NCBI GenBank assembly: GCA_051155755.1
Contig: DAXETY010000042.1
Span: 24,759 to 88,758 of the forward strand
Length of the DNA: 64,000 nucleotides
Origin: DAXETY01 sp051155755
Lineage (GTDB): Bacteria; Desulfobacterota; Desulfobacteria; Desulfobacterales; SG8-13
Reading direction: 5' to 3'
The notes under the pieces were generated by a model. It was not told the DNA's origin, made no database searches, and saw only the letters and a list, made by a program, of their open reading frames with translations. The translations under genes and the position numbers were made by a program. This document shows, piece by piece, positions 25,353 to 33,545 of this stretch; position 1 is the first letter of the stretch; every line of letters begins with the position of its first letter.

Positions 25353-25387
25353 CGAAAAACCTCCAGGTGCCAAAAGACACCTGGAGG
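25353..25387 (-). terminator. Terminator after aprA
   Basis: A perfect 10-bp stem (CCTCCAGGTG, 25360-25369 with 25378-25387) with an 8-base loop. On the minus strand it is followed by TTTTTCG (complement of 25353-25359). It begins 37 bases after the aprA stop and separates aprBA from qmoABC, probably making aprBA mRNA more abundant. Confidence 0.88.
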
Positions 25388-25423
25388 CTTTTATGCTGCA
25401 GTTACATCACAGGGGTCTCCCGA

Positions 25424-27403
25424 TTAATTCGGGATGATCTGGATGTAGTCTTTCTTGAAGATATCCCATTTCTGCGCTTTGGGATCGAACTTGGAGTTGA
25501 CGAAGCAGAACCAGTTCGCATCGTCCTGGCCCGGGTGGTCGGACTGGTAATAGAATCCGGGATAGCGGGTTTCCTTGCGGAACTGGATGTGGCGCAGGTG
25601 GGACTCCACCGTCCAGATGCGGTGCAGTATCTCCCAGGCCCGCATCAGTTCGTGCAGGTCGCCGGCCGCCAGCTTTTCGCAGTCTTCGCGCATCGTCTCC
25701 AGCATCTCCATCACGATTTCCAGGTTCTTGCTGGTGGTCTGGTAGAAGGTGGCCGTCCCGGCGCCGTACTCGTGAGTGGCCTTCATCAACCGGTACATCA
25801 TGCCGTTGGGCTTGAGGTAGCTCGGGTTGATGTCTGCCGACGTGGTGTATTTCACGCTATCGAGATAGGTTCGCACCGGCTTGTACACCATGTCGACGAC
25901 ATCCTGAGCGCTCATCGGCAGCTCGGGGGTAAAGTCGGCATGATCGGCCGCGTAGCGCACCATCTGCTTGGCGCAGATGCGGCCTTCGGCGTGGGAGCCG
26001 GAGGAGAACTTGTGCCCGGAGCAGCCCACCCCGTCGCCGGCGGTGAACAGGCCGTTGACCGTGGTCATGCGGTTGTAGACCTTGCCGTTGTCGGCCTTGA
26101 TCTTGTAAGCATCCGGCACCCAGTCAAAATCCGGACCGGAGACCCAGAAACCGCAGCAGCCCGAGTGCGATCCGAGCAGGTAGGGCTCGGTGGGCATAAC
26201 TTCGGAGTTCTTCTTTTCCGGCTCGGTGTTGGTGGCGCACCACAGGTTGGCCTGACCGCAGGTCATGTCAAGGAAGTCTTCCCAGGCTTCGGACTCGAGG
26301 TGCTTGAGCTCTTTTTTATCCATAGTCTTGCCGAGCTCGGCCAGCGCGGTGACGGTGTCCATGATGATCGGGCCGCGGCCTTCCTTCATTTCGAAGAGCA
26401 TCAGGTGGTTCCGCAGGCAGGTCGGGGTAATGGCGGCCGTGCCGTACGGAGCGTATTTCTCGAGCTCTTTCTTGGCTGCTTCGCTGCCGGCAAAAGATTC
26501 ACCCAACCCATTGAGGGTTTTGGCCTTGAACAGCAGGAACCAGGCACCCACCGGGCCGTAGCCATCTTTAAAGCGCGCTGGGGTGAAGCGGTTTTCCATC
26601 ATCGACAGCTCGGCGCCGACCCGCATGCCCAGGTAGTAAGTGGAACCCGAGTTCCAGACCGGGTACCAGGCACGGCCCTTGCCTTCGCCCACCGAACGCG
26701 GCTGGTAGATGTTCACCGCACCGCCGCAGGCGATCAGAGCGGTCTTGCATTTGATGATGTAGACTTTGTTTTCGCGAACCGAAAATCCGCAGGCACCGGC
26801 GATCTGGTTTTCCTTGTTCTTGTCCAGGGCCAGCTCGACGATGAACACCCGCTCCAGGATGTCGTCTTCACCGATGGCTTTCTTGGCGGCTTCGGCAACA
26901 ATGCGCTTGTAGGATTCACCGTTGATCATGATCTGCCACTTGCCGGTGCGCACCGGCTGGGCGCCGGACTTCAGGGTCCCCATTTTCTGACCCTTCTTGC
27001 CGTCCAGGTTCTTGCCCTCTTCGTTCTTTTTCCAGATCGGCAGGCCCCACTCCTCGAACAGGTGTACGGAGTCGTCCACGTGGCAGCCCAGGTCGAAAAT
27101 CAGGTCTTCACGGACGATGCCCATCAGGTCGTTGCGGACCATGCGAACGTAATCATCCGGGCTGTTTTCGCCGATATAGGTGTTGATGGCCGAAAGCCCC
27201 TGAGCCACAGCACCGCTGCGCTCCAAAGCGGCCTTGTCCACCAGCAGGACCGACTGGCCCTCTTTCATCCATTTTTTGACTTCGAAGGCGGTGCCGCAGG
27301 CGGCCATACCACCGCCGACGATCAGGATGTCCACTTCCTTTTCCACAACTTCCGGGTCCCGAACGGCTTTCAGTTCACCCTTGGGTTTATTGGGTAATGC
27401 CAT
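25424..27403 (-). CDS. aprA: Adenylylsulfate reductase alpha subunit
   Basis: A 659-residue FAD subunit of dissimilatory APS reductase, which reduces APS to sulfite and AMP. FAD-binding motif ILIVGGGMAACGTAFEVKKW near residue 28, active-site and substrate stretches around CGGAVNIYQPRS (near 238), GRGPIIMDT (near 343), SGCCGFWVSGPDFDWVPDAYK (near 417-437) and TVNGLFTAGDGVGCSGHKFSSGSHAEGR (near 448-475). It ends RKETRYPGFYYQSDHPGQDDANWFCFVN, the conserved AprA C-terminal block. GGAGG lies 7 bases before the ATG. The gene follows aprB by 65 bases. Confidence 0.98.
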   Translation of the reverse strand: MALPNKPKGELKAVRDPEVVEKEVDILIVGGGMAACGTAFEVKKWMKEGQSVLLVDKAALERSGAVAQGLSAINTYIGENSPDDYVRMVRNDLMGIVREDLIFDLGCHVDDSVHLFEEWGLPIWKKNEEGKNLDGKKGQKMGTLKSGAQPVRTGKWQIMINGESYKRIVAEAAKKAIGEDDILERVFIVELALDKNKENQIAGACGFSVRENKVYIIKCKTALIACGGAVNIYQPRSVGEGKGRAWYPVWNSGSTYYLGMRVGAELSMMENRFTPARFKDGYGPVGAWFLLFKAKTLNGLGESFAGSEAAKKELEKYAPYGTAAITPTCLRNHLMLFEMKEGRGPIIMDTVTALAELGKTMDKKELKHLESEAWEDFLDMTCGQANLWCATNTEPEKKNSEVMPTEPYLLGSHSGCCGFWVSGPDFDWVPDAYKIKADNGKVYNRMTTVNGLFTAGDGVGCSGHKFSSGSHAEGRICAKQMVRYAADHADFTPELPMSAQDVVDMVYKPVRTYLDSVKYTTSADINPSYLKPNGMMYRLMKATHEYGAGTATFYQTTSKNLEIVMEMLETMREDCEKLAAGDLHELMRAWEILHRIWTVESHLRHIQFRKETRYPGFYYQSDHPGQDDANWFCFVNSKFDPKAQKWDIFKKDYIQIIPN

Positions 27404-27468
27404 ATTCCATCCTCCTTGATATCATGATTGGTTCAAATCCAATTTCCGTGTGACTGTTCCCGAAACGA

Positions 27469-27906
27469 TCAGACCGTTGCCTGGGGTTTCGGCATCTGAT
27501 AGCCGTCGGCTTCCTCGGTGGACAGCAGCGGGCTTTCCAGGTCCTGGCCTTTCAGGCTGCCGTACTCGTTGGCGGCGCCTTCGGGGGTGGTCCGGATGGG
27601 GAACTTGAAGCGTTTGATGAGTCCATTGCGGAACTTGCAGGTCCACATCACGTCCTCGGTACCCAGCATGGGCATGATGCTGCTTCCAAGCGGCACAAAG
27701 TCGGCATAGCCGCGGACTTCGATGGCCTGGGTGGGGCAGATCTTGACGCAGGAGAAACATTCCCAGCACTGGTCCGGTTCCTGGTTGTAGGCTTTCATGG
27801 CGTCCGGATCGAGCACCATCAGATCGTTGGGGCAAATGTACATACATGCCGTCTTGTCGCCGCCCTTGCAGCCGTCACACTTTTCATCGATAACATACGT
27901 TGGCAT
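27469..27906 (-). CDS. aprB: Adenylylsulfate reductase beta subunit
   Basis: A 145-residue iron-sulfur subunit that passes electrons to the FAD of AprA. Two 4Fe-4S clusters are bound by CDGCKGGDKTACMYICP near residue 10 and CWECFSCVKICPTQAIE near 47. The C-terminal tail (residues 85-145) wraps AprA in known structures. AGGAGG lies 8 bases before the ATG. First gene of the aprBA-qmoABC cluster. Confidence 0.98.
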   Translation of the reverse strand: MPTYVIDEKCDGCKGGDKTACMYICPNDLMVLDPDAMKAYNQEPDQCWECFSCVKICPTQAIEVRGYADFVPLGSSIMPMLGTEDVMWTCKFRNGLIKRFKFPIRTTPEGAANEYGSLKGQDLESPLLSTEEADGYQMPKPQATV

Positions 27907-28441
27907 TTAAAATACCTCCTGTTTAAAGTTTGGATGGATTGTTCGTAATGAAACATCCGCCAATCATCGCAGAGCACTGCTGAAGTCCGTCACACCTCCC
28001 TTCTGTTTTCGACCCAAAACGTGCAATTCCGTTTTGGCATATCGATTGGGTATCTATAGCGGTCTTCCGACCGTTAATCCCGAGCCTTGGAACCCCCGCA
28101 GGCAGGGCCGCGGGAGCGCCTGATACAAATATATTCATTAAATTCAATAAGATATGCGGTCCGCAAAGTAGAATCAATATCACCTGACATATATGTTGTC
28201 AAGGATTTTTGGAATCGCAATCACCAAAAGAGTTAGGTATTTAGCTGCAAACAACATGTGGATGCCTTGACTAAAAAACACACCACATATTGTATTGACT
28301 TCCGTTTTTGCCTTTTCCTTGCCCCGACAGCTGCAGCCGTGATACGAACGTCCCGATGCCGTACCCGCTACCCTTTTCGATCGGCTGCAAAGGGTTCCTT
28401 TTATATATTCGGAAATGTTTTCTGACAAGGCTAATTTTCAG
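27907..28441. other. Divergent promoter region between aprB and a YkgJ-family gene
   Basis: 535 bases with no supported gene, noticeably more AT-rich in its right half than the flanking genes. It must hold the leader of aprBA-qmoABC (leftward) and of the YkgJ gene (rightward). One good leftward promoter candidate is listed separately. On the plus strand TTGACT (near 28267) with a 17-base spacer to TTGTAT is a weaker rightward candidate. Confidence 0.6.
28174..28202 (-). promoter_or_regulatory. Putative aprB operon promoter with palindrome
   Basis: A perfect TTGACA (complement of 28197-28202), 17 bases, then TATTGA (complement of 28174-28179). The spacer contains the palindrome ACATATATGT, part of a longer TGACA...TGTCA symmetry, which could be an operator. 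The leader to aprB would be about 260 bases. Confidence 0.4.
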
Positions 28442-29167
28442 ATGGAAAATCGATTCGACCCCATCGCGGACAACGAAATATTCGTGTTCGACTGCCACCC
28501 GCAGGTGACCTGCTTCAACGCCTGCTGCCGGGATTTGAACCAATTTCTCACCCCTTATGACATTTTGCGACTCAAGCAGCACCTGGGCCTTTCTTCCGGG
28601 TCATTTTTAGAAACATACGCCACCGAACACGTGGGTCCGCAAACCGGCCTGCCGGTGGTCACCCTTCGCTGCCAGGCGCCGGGGGCGCGATGCCCGTTTG
28701 TCAGCCCCGGGGGGTGTCAAGTGTATCCGGCGCGTCCGACATCCTGCCGGCTCTACCCCCTGGCCCGCGCCATCGCGCGGAACCCGGTCAGCCACCGCAC
28801 CGAGGAACACTTCGCCCTGATCCGCGAATCGCACTGTCAGGGGTTTTGCTCCGGTACCGCCCGCAGTCCCCGCCAATGGATGAAATCCCAGCAACTTGAA
28901 ACTTACACCGAATTGAACGATCTTTTCCTGGAGCTCATCGGACTCAAAAACCGCATGCCCGCAGGTCCCCTGCCGCTGCGGGATCAGCACCTTTTCCGAA
29001 CGGCTCTGTACGATCTGGACCGCTTCCGGCTTCAGATCAAAAAATCCGCCATCGCCGATGACTACGGGCTTTCGGCCGAGGCGGTGCAAGCACTGCAAAC
29101 GGACGAAGAGGCGCTGTTGCGCTTTGCCCACCGATTCGTGAAACGGGAGGTGTTCGGAAAAAATTAG
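28442..29167 (+). CDS. YkgJ-family cysteine cluster protein (first of three)
   Basis: A 241-residue soluble protein of the YkgJ/CxxCxxCC family, thought to bind a zinc ion or an Fe-S cluster; its biological role is not known. Cysteines fall in the family pattern: FDCHPQVTCFNACCRDL near residue 16, CQAPGARCPF, GCQVYPARPTSC near 95, and CQGFC near 128. The ATG at 28442 is chosen by comparison with the paralogue at 30175-30957; an ATG nine codons upstream (28415) is possible. It lies between the apr-qmo operon and an SDR gene read in the same direction. Confidence 0.85.
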   Translation: MENRFDPIADNEIFVFDCHPQVTCFNACCRDLNQFLTPYDILRLKQHLGLSSGSFLETYATEHVGPQTGLPVVTLRCQAPGARCPFVSPGGCQVYPARPTSCRLYPLARAIARNPVSHRTEEHFALIRESHCQGFCSGTARSPRQWMKSQQLETYTELNDLFLELIGLKNRMPAGPLPLRDQHLFRTALYDLDRFRLQIKKSAIADDYGLSAEAVQALQTDEEALLRFAHRFVKREVFGKN

Positions 29168-29202
29168 TTCAATTGGTTCAATTGGTTCGATCGGTTCGAT
29201 CG
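29167..29202. repeat. Tandem 9-bp repeat, four units
   Basis: Four units in a row: GTTCAATTG, GTTCAATTG, GTTCGATCG, GTTCGATCG. It starts at the stop codon of the preceding YkgJ gene. The same 9-bp family (AACCAATNN on the other strand) recurs at 46276-46307, 46424-46459 and 56044-56079. Confidence 0.85.
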
Positions 29203-29258
29203 GGTTGCGGGTTGTAGCCGAGGCAAAGCGGGAGTGTCAAGATCGTTGAAAGGACATT

Positions 29259-30074
29259 ATGGAACTCGAAGGGAAAGTGGCCCTGGTGCTCGGGGCGATC
29301 AAGGGCATCGGAAAGGAGATCGCCCTGGCGCTGGCCGGACGCGGCGTCTGTGTGGGCCTGAACTACTACGATTGGGAAGCGTCCCTGCCGCAGCTTCAGG
29401 ACGATATGAACGCCACCGCTGCCGAGCACCTGATCGTCCGCACCAATCTGCTGGAAACCGAACGCATTCCGGAGCTTGTCCGCAAGGTGCTGGACCGCTT
29501 CGGCCGCCTGGACATCCTGATCAACAACATCGAACGCGGCGGCTGGCCCATCGTCCACGGTCCCTATGTCGAATCCCAGTGGGATCTGGAACTCCACACC
29601 ACGCTGCGGGCCAAGCGCTGGGTTTTCGAAGCCTGCCTGCCGCACTTGAAAGCCTCCGGTGACGGGGCCGTGCTGAACTTTTCCTCCATTGCCGGACTTA
29701 CGGGTCGCTGCGGACCGGCCAGCTACGTGTTCAACGAGGGATATTCCGCCGCCAATCGCGGCATTTCCCTGCTGACCGAAACCTGGGCCCGGTTGGGAGC
29801 ACCGGAAGTGCGGGTCAACGAAATCATGCTGGGCCTGGTGGACACCCGCCACGGTGCGGACACCCGCGGCTGGGCTCTGCTGTCCGAAGCGCAGAAAACC
29901 GCGCTTTACGAACACACCCTTCTTGGCAGGACCGGAACGGTGGCGGAGGTCGTCAAAGCCGTCCTGTTTCTCCTGCAGGATGCCACCTTTATGACCGGCA
30001 GCGTGCTGCGAATGGACGGCGGATATGTGCTGGGCGGCGAGAGGGTGGCCGACATGCCCCCCGGAGTAGAGTGA
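29259..30074 (+). CDS. Short-chain dehydrogenase/reductase family protein, atypical active site
   Basis: A 271-residue Rossmann-fold protein of the SDR superfamily. The nucleotide-binding glycine motif is GAIKGIG near residue 12, followed by NNIERGG in place of the usual NNAG near 91. The catalytic serine is present (FSSIAGLTG near 141), but the YxxxK pair is not normal: Tyr-Val-Phe-Asn-Glu and then Tyr-Ser-Ala-Ala-Asn appear where Tyr-x-x-x-Lys is expected, so the lysine is missing. The C-terminal FLLQDATFMTGSVLRMDGGYVLGG is typical. AAAGGA lies 4 bases before the ATG. Substrate unknown; it may be inactive or specialised. Confidence 0.88.
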   Translation: MELEGKVALVLGAIKGIGKEIALALAGRGVCVGLNYYDWEASLPQLQDDMNATAAEHLIVRTNLLETERIPELVRKVLDRFGRLDILINNIERGGWPIVHGPYVESQWDLELHTTLRAKRWVFEACLPHLKASGDGAVLNFSSIAGLTGRCGPASYVFNEGYSAANRGISLLTETWARLGAPEVRVNEIMLGLVDTRHGADTRGWALLSEAQKTALYEHTLLGRTGTVAEVVKAVLFLLQDATFMTGSVLRMDGGYVLGGERVADMPPGVE

Positions 30075-30174
30075 AATTGAAAATGAATCCGTCGCTGGTG
30101 GTGCGGAAACGGCGAAACGGCGACGCGGTGAAACGGCGAAAAAAACAGAGCGCTGTTGGACCGGTTCTGGAGGT

Positions 30175-30957
30175 CTACCGGGGGCGGATCATCTGGCTGG
30201 GGATATTGAAGACGAACAACTTGACCCACTCGAAGCCCAGCTCCAGCAGGGCCGCGTCGTCTTTGCGGATCCGGCGAACGAGGTCGGGGTGAATCCGATA
30301 GCGCTTGCGCATACTGCTGTTGAAGACGAAATCGCGGAAGCGATCGATATTATAGGTGGACATGAACGCCATCTTGGCCCGGGAGCCTTCCGGTCCTTCC
30401 ACCCCCCAGGGGTCGCCGGCAAAGAGCCGCTTGACCCGGGACCAGCGCACGGTCATGCGGTTGTAAACCACCGCCTCTTGATCCTTCTTCCACGACTCCG
30501 GCGTCCATCGGGTTTCCTCGTGGCGGCCTTCACAGAAATCCGGCGGCCGGAAGAAATGAACCTCCTGTTCCGCGCCCGATTGGGCATCGATGATCAGTCC
30601 CTGCTCCACCGGAAACGTTCGGCAGGTATCCGGCCGGTCCGGATAGACGCGGCAGCCCTGTTCTGTCAGAAACGGGCACGTGCGTTGCGGGTTGTCGGCC
30701 ATCCGCAGCAGCACATCCGGAAAGGCGCTGCCGTCCCGCAGCACGATATCGGTGTATTGATCGATAAAACGATCGGAAGAAATCTGCAGGCTGTTTTTCA
30801 ACCGCACGACGTCATAGGGGTACAGAAACAGGTTCAAATTCCGGCAGCAGCGGTTGAAGCAGGCCATGCCCGGATGACAGCGAAACTGAAACGTGTCACC
30901 GGGTTTCAAACGGATGCCGGGCAATTGATCAAGATCGGAAGGATCGAGAGATTTCAT
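30175..30957 (-). CDS. YkgJ-family cysteine cluster protein (second of three)
   Basis: A 260-residue paralogue of the protein at 28442-29167. Both share CHPGxxCFNxCCRxLNxFLxPYDxxRLK near the N-terminus (here residues 27-56), then CPFLTEQGCRVYPDRPDTC near 95-113 and FCEG near 142. The C-terminal half is helical and basic without known motifs. It converges with the SDR gene, so the two paralogues enclose the SDR. Metal or Fe-S binding is inferred from the family only. Confidence 0.87.
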   Translation of the reverse strand: MKSLDPSDLDQLPGIRLKPGDTFQFRCHPGMACFNRCCRNLNLFLYPYDVVRLKNSLQISSDRFIDQYTDIVLRDGSAFPDVLLRMADNPQRTCPFLTEQGCRVYPDRPDTCRTFPVEQGLIIDAQSGAEQEVHFFRPPDFCEGRHEETRWTPESWKKDQEAVVYNRMTVRWSRVKRLFAGDPWGVEGPEGSRAKMAFMSTYNIDRFRDFVFNSSMRKRYRIHPDLVRRIRKDDAALLELGFEWVKLFVFNIPSQMIRPR

Positions 30958-31046
30958 GGGGAAAATGGGCTCGGCGTTCGGCGTTCACGGTTTCCGGCAA
31001 GAATATCGGCTTTGCCGCCGGGGGCAGTCGTTTTGCGGTGCGACGG

Positions 31047-31655
31047 TCACGTTGGGTCATTGAACGTGGAAAGCGGAACCGGAAACAGGGTAACCATCTC
31101 GGCCACCGTCATCCGGATCCGGCCGTCCAGACCCAGGTCGGCTTTGATCTCCTGCTCCAGCCGGGCAACCCGGCGGTAAAAGGGCGTCCGATCAAACCGC
31201 GGTGAGTCCCCTCCGGATTCCGGAGCCGGAAACCGATCACAGCCCGGTCCGATGAGCCAGCCTCGGTACGGGTGATACAGTTTATGCGGGACGCCGTGCA
31301 TGCGACAGATCATCGGCCGGTAGTGATATAGCGAACAAATTCCGCCGGTGTTCAAGGGGCAGAGAATTTTTACCGCACCGCTTTCAACCTCCCGGCAGAC
31401 CCGTTGTGCCTGTCGCACCATTCGCGCCTGCTGCCGATCGGGCAGTTGCCGGAATCCTTCCCGCAGTAGAATCAATTCCAGGAAGGTGTGATGGTAAAAA
31501 TGGCTGCGGCAACAGGTGTCTTCACAGCCCGTGCATTGAAAGGCGCAGGCCGCAGCCACCTGCTGATAGGCGCGGTCGATGCCTTCAAAGACCGATTCGA
31601 TCTGCGGCAGCCAGGCATCGACGCCGATCGGGACTTCAAGCCGGGAGGGTTGCAT
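31047..31655 (-). CDS. YkgJ-family cysteine cluster protein (third of three)
   Basis: A 202-residue, more distant member of the same family: FQCTGCEDTCCRSHFYHHT near residue 40, ILCPLNTGGICSLYHYRPMICRMHG near 95-120 and GCDRF near 138. The ATG at 31655 has GAGG 6 bases upstream; a GTG two codons before overlaps that site. Its start overlaps the 3' end of the dGTPase gene by 20 bases, so the two are co-transcribed. Confidence 0.87.
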   Translation of the reverse strand: MQPSRLEVPIGVDAWLPQIESVFEGIDRAYQQVAAACAFQCTGCEDTCCRSHFYHHTFLELILLREGFRQLPDRQQARMVRQAQRVCREVESGAVKILCPLNTGGICSLYHYRPMICRMHGVPHKLYHPYRGWLIGPGCDRFPAPESGGDSPRFDRTPFYRRVARLEQEIKADLGLDGRIRMTVAEMVTLFPVPLSTFNDPT

Positions 31656-32733
31656 AGGCACCTCTTTCCACCCACAGAGGCGATGGAAAAAACACCTGCT
31701 CGTATAAATCCATGGCGTGGCTGTCGGTTAAACTGGAGATAAAATCGCAAACCCGCCGCTCGAGCGGCTGATCGGCATGGTTTGCCCGGCCCATGGCCAA
31801 CCGGGTCAATTCTTGGTTCAAACGATCTTCCCGCTCCAGAAAAAAGTGATACAGTTCGACCAGAATTTTTTTGGCTTTCACGAATTCGTTGTGCACCCGC
31901 GGGGCGCGATACACATTTTCGTATAAAAACACCCGCAGGGCGGTCATGGCAGAAAAAACCCGGTCACTCATGCGCAATTCCAGCTGACCGTCGACCACCT
32001 TGCTGCCGTAAACCAGGTCCCGGATCATGGTCGTGGCCCGCTCGGGATGGGTTTTGCCGAGAATCCGGCGGCACTCTTCGGGTACCTGGTGATCATCGAT
32101 GACACCGCTTCGAACGGCATCATCCAGATCGTGATTCAAATAGGCCATAATGTCGGCGACGCGAACAACCCGGCCTTCCACGGTGAATGCGAGTTCCCCC
32201 TGATCGTCCGGCAGGATTTTTCCGTACCCTTTGGAATGTTTCAATATCCCGTCGCGCACTTCGAAGGTCAGGTTCAACCCCTCTCCGTCGCGCTCCAGAA
32301 CGTCAATGACCCGCAAACCCTGCGCCTTGTGAGAAAAATGCTCCGAATAGACCTCCCGCAAGGCGATTTCTCCGCCGTGACCGAAAGGCGGGTGGCCGAG
32401 ATCGTGCCCCAGGGCGATGGCCTCGGCCAGGTCTTCATTCAGCCGCAGCGCCCGGGCAATGGTCCTTGAAATCTGGGCCACTTCCAGCGTGTGGGTCAAA
32501 CGCGTGCGGTACTGTTCGCCCAGCGGTGCCAGAAAGACCTGGGTTTTGTGTTTCAATCGACGAAATGCGTTGGAGTAAACGATGCGATCGCGATCCACCT
32601 GAAAGACGGTCCGGATCGGACACGGCTTCTCCTCACGGCGGCGGCCGCGAGAGGCCGAACTGAGGCACCCGTAGGGAGACATGAAACTTTTTTCTCGTTT
32701 TTCGAATTCTTCGCGAATCGTCAGGGTCTTCAT
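31636..32733 (-). CDS. dgt: Deoxyguanosinetriphosphate triphosphohydrolase-like protein
   Basis: A 365-residue HD-domain protein of the dGTPase family, which cleaves dNTPs to deoxynucleosides and triphosphate. Metal-binding residues are RLTHTLEVAQ near residue 78, GHDLGHPPFGHGGE near 108, and a later Asp in YLNHDLDDAV near 200. DRDRIVYSNAFRRLKHKTQVF near 48 is the family N-terminal signature. Its 3' end overlaps the downstream YkgJ gene. It is of the type-2 length, shorter than E. coli Dgt, so substrate preference is open. Confidence 0.92.
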   Translation of the reverse strand: MKTLTIREEFEKREKSFMSPYGCLSSASRGRRREEKPCPIRTVFQVDRDRIVYSNAFRRLKHKTQVFLAPLGEQYRTRLTHTLEVAQISRTIARALRLNEDLAEAIALGHDLGHPPFGHGGEIALREVYSEHFSHKAQGLRVIDVLERDGEGLNLTFEVRDGILKHSKGYGKILPDDQGELAFTVEGRVVRVADIMAYLNHDLDDAVRSGVIDDHQVPEECRRILGKTHPERATTMIRDLVYGSKVVDGQLELRMSDRVFSAMTALRVFLYENVYRAPRVHNEFVKAKKILVELYHFFLEREDRLNQELTRLAMGRANHADQPLERRVCDFISSLTDSHAMDLYEQVFFPSPLWVERGAYATLPA

Positions 32734-32899
32734 TGTCAGCCGTTTCGGTTGAAAAAACTGCCGTATGCATGGCGTCCGGAAGGTGTCATCCCTTCCCGCG
32801 GAAATCGGGCCTCGCGGTAGAAAAGCGTTGGATTCGAAGGAGTTCAGCGCCGCAGGCGGCCAACGCCGACAGCATGTCGAATCCGGGGCCGGAATCCCA

Positions 32900-32929
32900 T
32901 GGACAAAGAGGGTTTTTTTATCCTATTAT
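32900..32929 (+). promoter_or_regulatory. Putative promoter of the HsdR-N-like gene
   Basis: TGGACA (32900-32905), an 18-base spacer holding seven consecutive T residues, and TATTAT (32924-32929). A TAACCT/AGGTTA hairpin follows at about 32931-32949 in the predicted leader. Confidence 0.5.
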
Positions 32930-32990
32930 ATAACCTCCTGTAAAGGTTAAACCTTGGTTGAGCGTTTCAAATTTTCAAAAAGCACATCCC

Positions 32991-33545
32991 ATGAACGGAC
33001 ATCATCTGGTGCTCGGTGAACTGCGCGACCGCATTACGGGAAACTCGCTTGCAGATACTCACGACGAGCGCTATCGGCAGAAAATCGCCGCCCTGCTGCT
33101 CGACCGCAAAGGCTATCGAAAAAATGACATCCAACCCCGGTACCCGCTGATTGCCCGGGCCGGAGATAAAAAAGCCGTCGTACCCGTGGATTTTATCGTC
33201 AAGGTGGCGGGCCGCACGGCAATGATCATCAAGTATGCTCCCGGCTCTCTGGTCACACGGCATCGCAGTGTTCTGGCCGCCTCGCGCCTGATCACCGCCT
33301 ACCAGGTGCCGGTGGCCGTCATTACCAACGGACAGGATGCCGACGTGTTGTGGGCGGATCGCGGCACACCGATGGACCGTGGGCTGGACGGGATTCCCGA
33401 CCGGAAACGCCTCGAAGCGATTGCGGCCGATTTTGACTTCGCTTCGATTTCGCCGCAAAGGGCTGAGCGGGAATCCCGGATTTTTTACGTTTACGAAGTC
33501 GACGGGGCCTGCCCCTGCGACGATACCATTTGCCGCCTGGAATGA
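32991..33545 (+). CDS. Stand-alone type I restriction HsdR N-terminal-like domain protein
   Basis: A 184-residue protein matching the HSDR_N_2 type (nuclease-like fold) with no helicase part. The core is ILDRKGY-like KIAALLLDRKGYRKNDIQPRYPL, VVPVDFIVKVAGRTAMIIKYAPGSL, and ITAYQVPVAVITNGQDADVL, resembling the D-ExK nuclease layout, here with Asp in VDFIV and Lys in IIKYA. Such stand-alone proteins are common in Desulfobacterota and need not be restriction enzymes. The start is unsure: ATG at 32991 lacks a good ribosome-binding site and a TTG at 32958 has AAAGG 10 bases ahead. Its stop overlaps the next gene by ATGA. Confidence 0.78.
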   Translation: MNGHHLVLGELRDRITGNSLADTHDERYRQKIAALLLDRKGYRKNDIQPRYPLIARAGDKKAVVPVDFIVKVAGRTAMIIKYAPGSLVTRHRSVLAASRLITAYQVPVAVITNGQDADVLWADRGTPMDRGLDGIPDRKRLEAIAADFDFASISPQRAERESRIFYVYEVDGACPCDDTICRLE

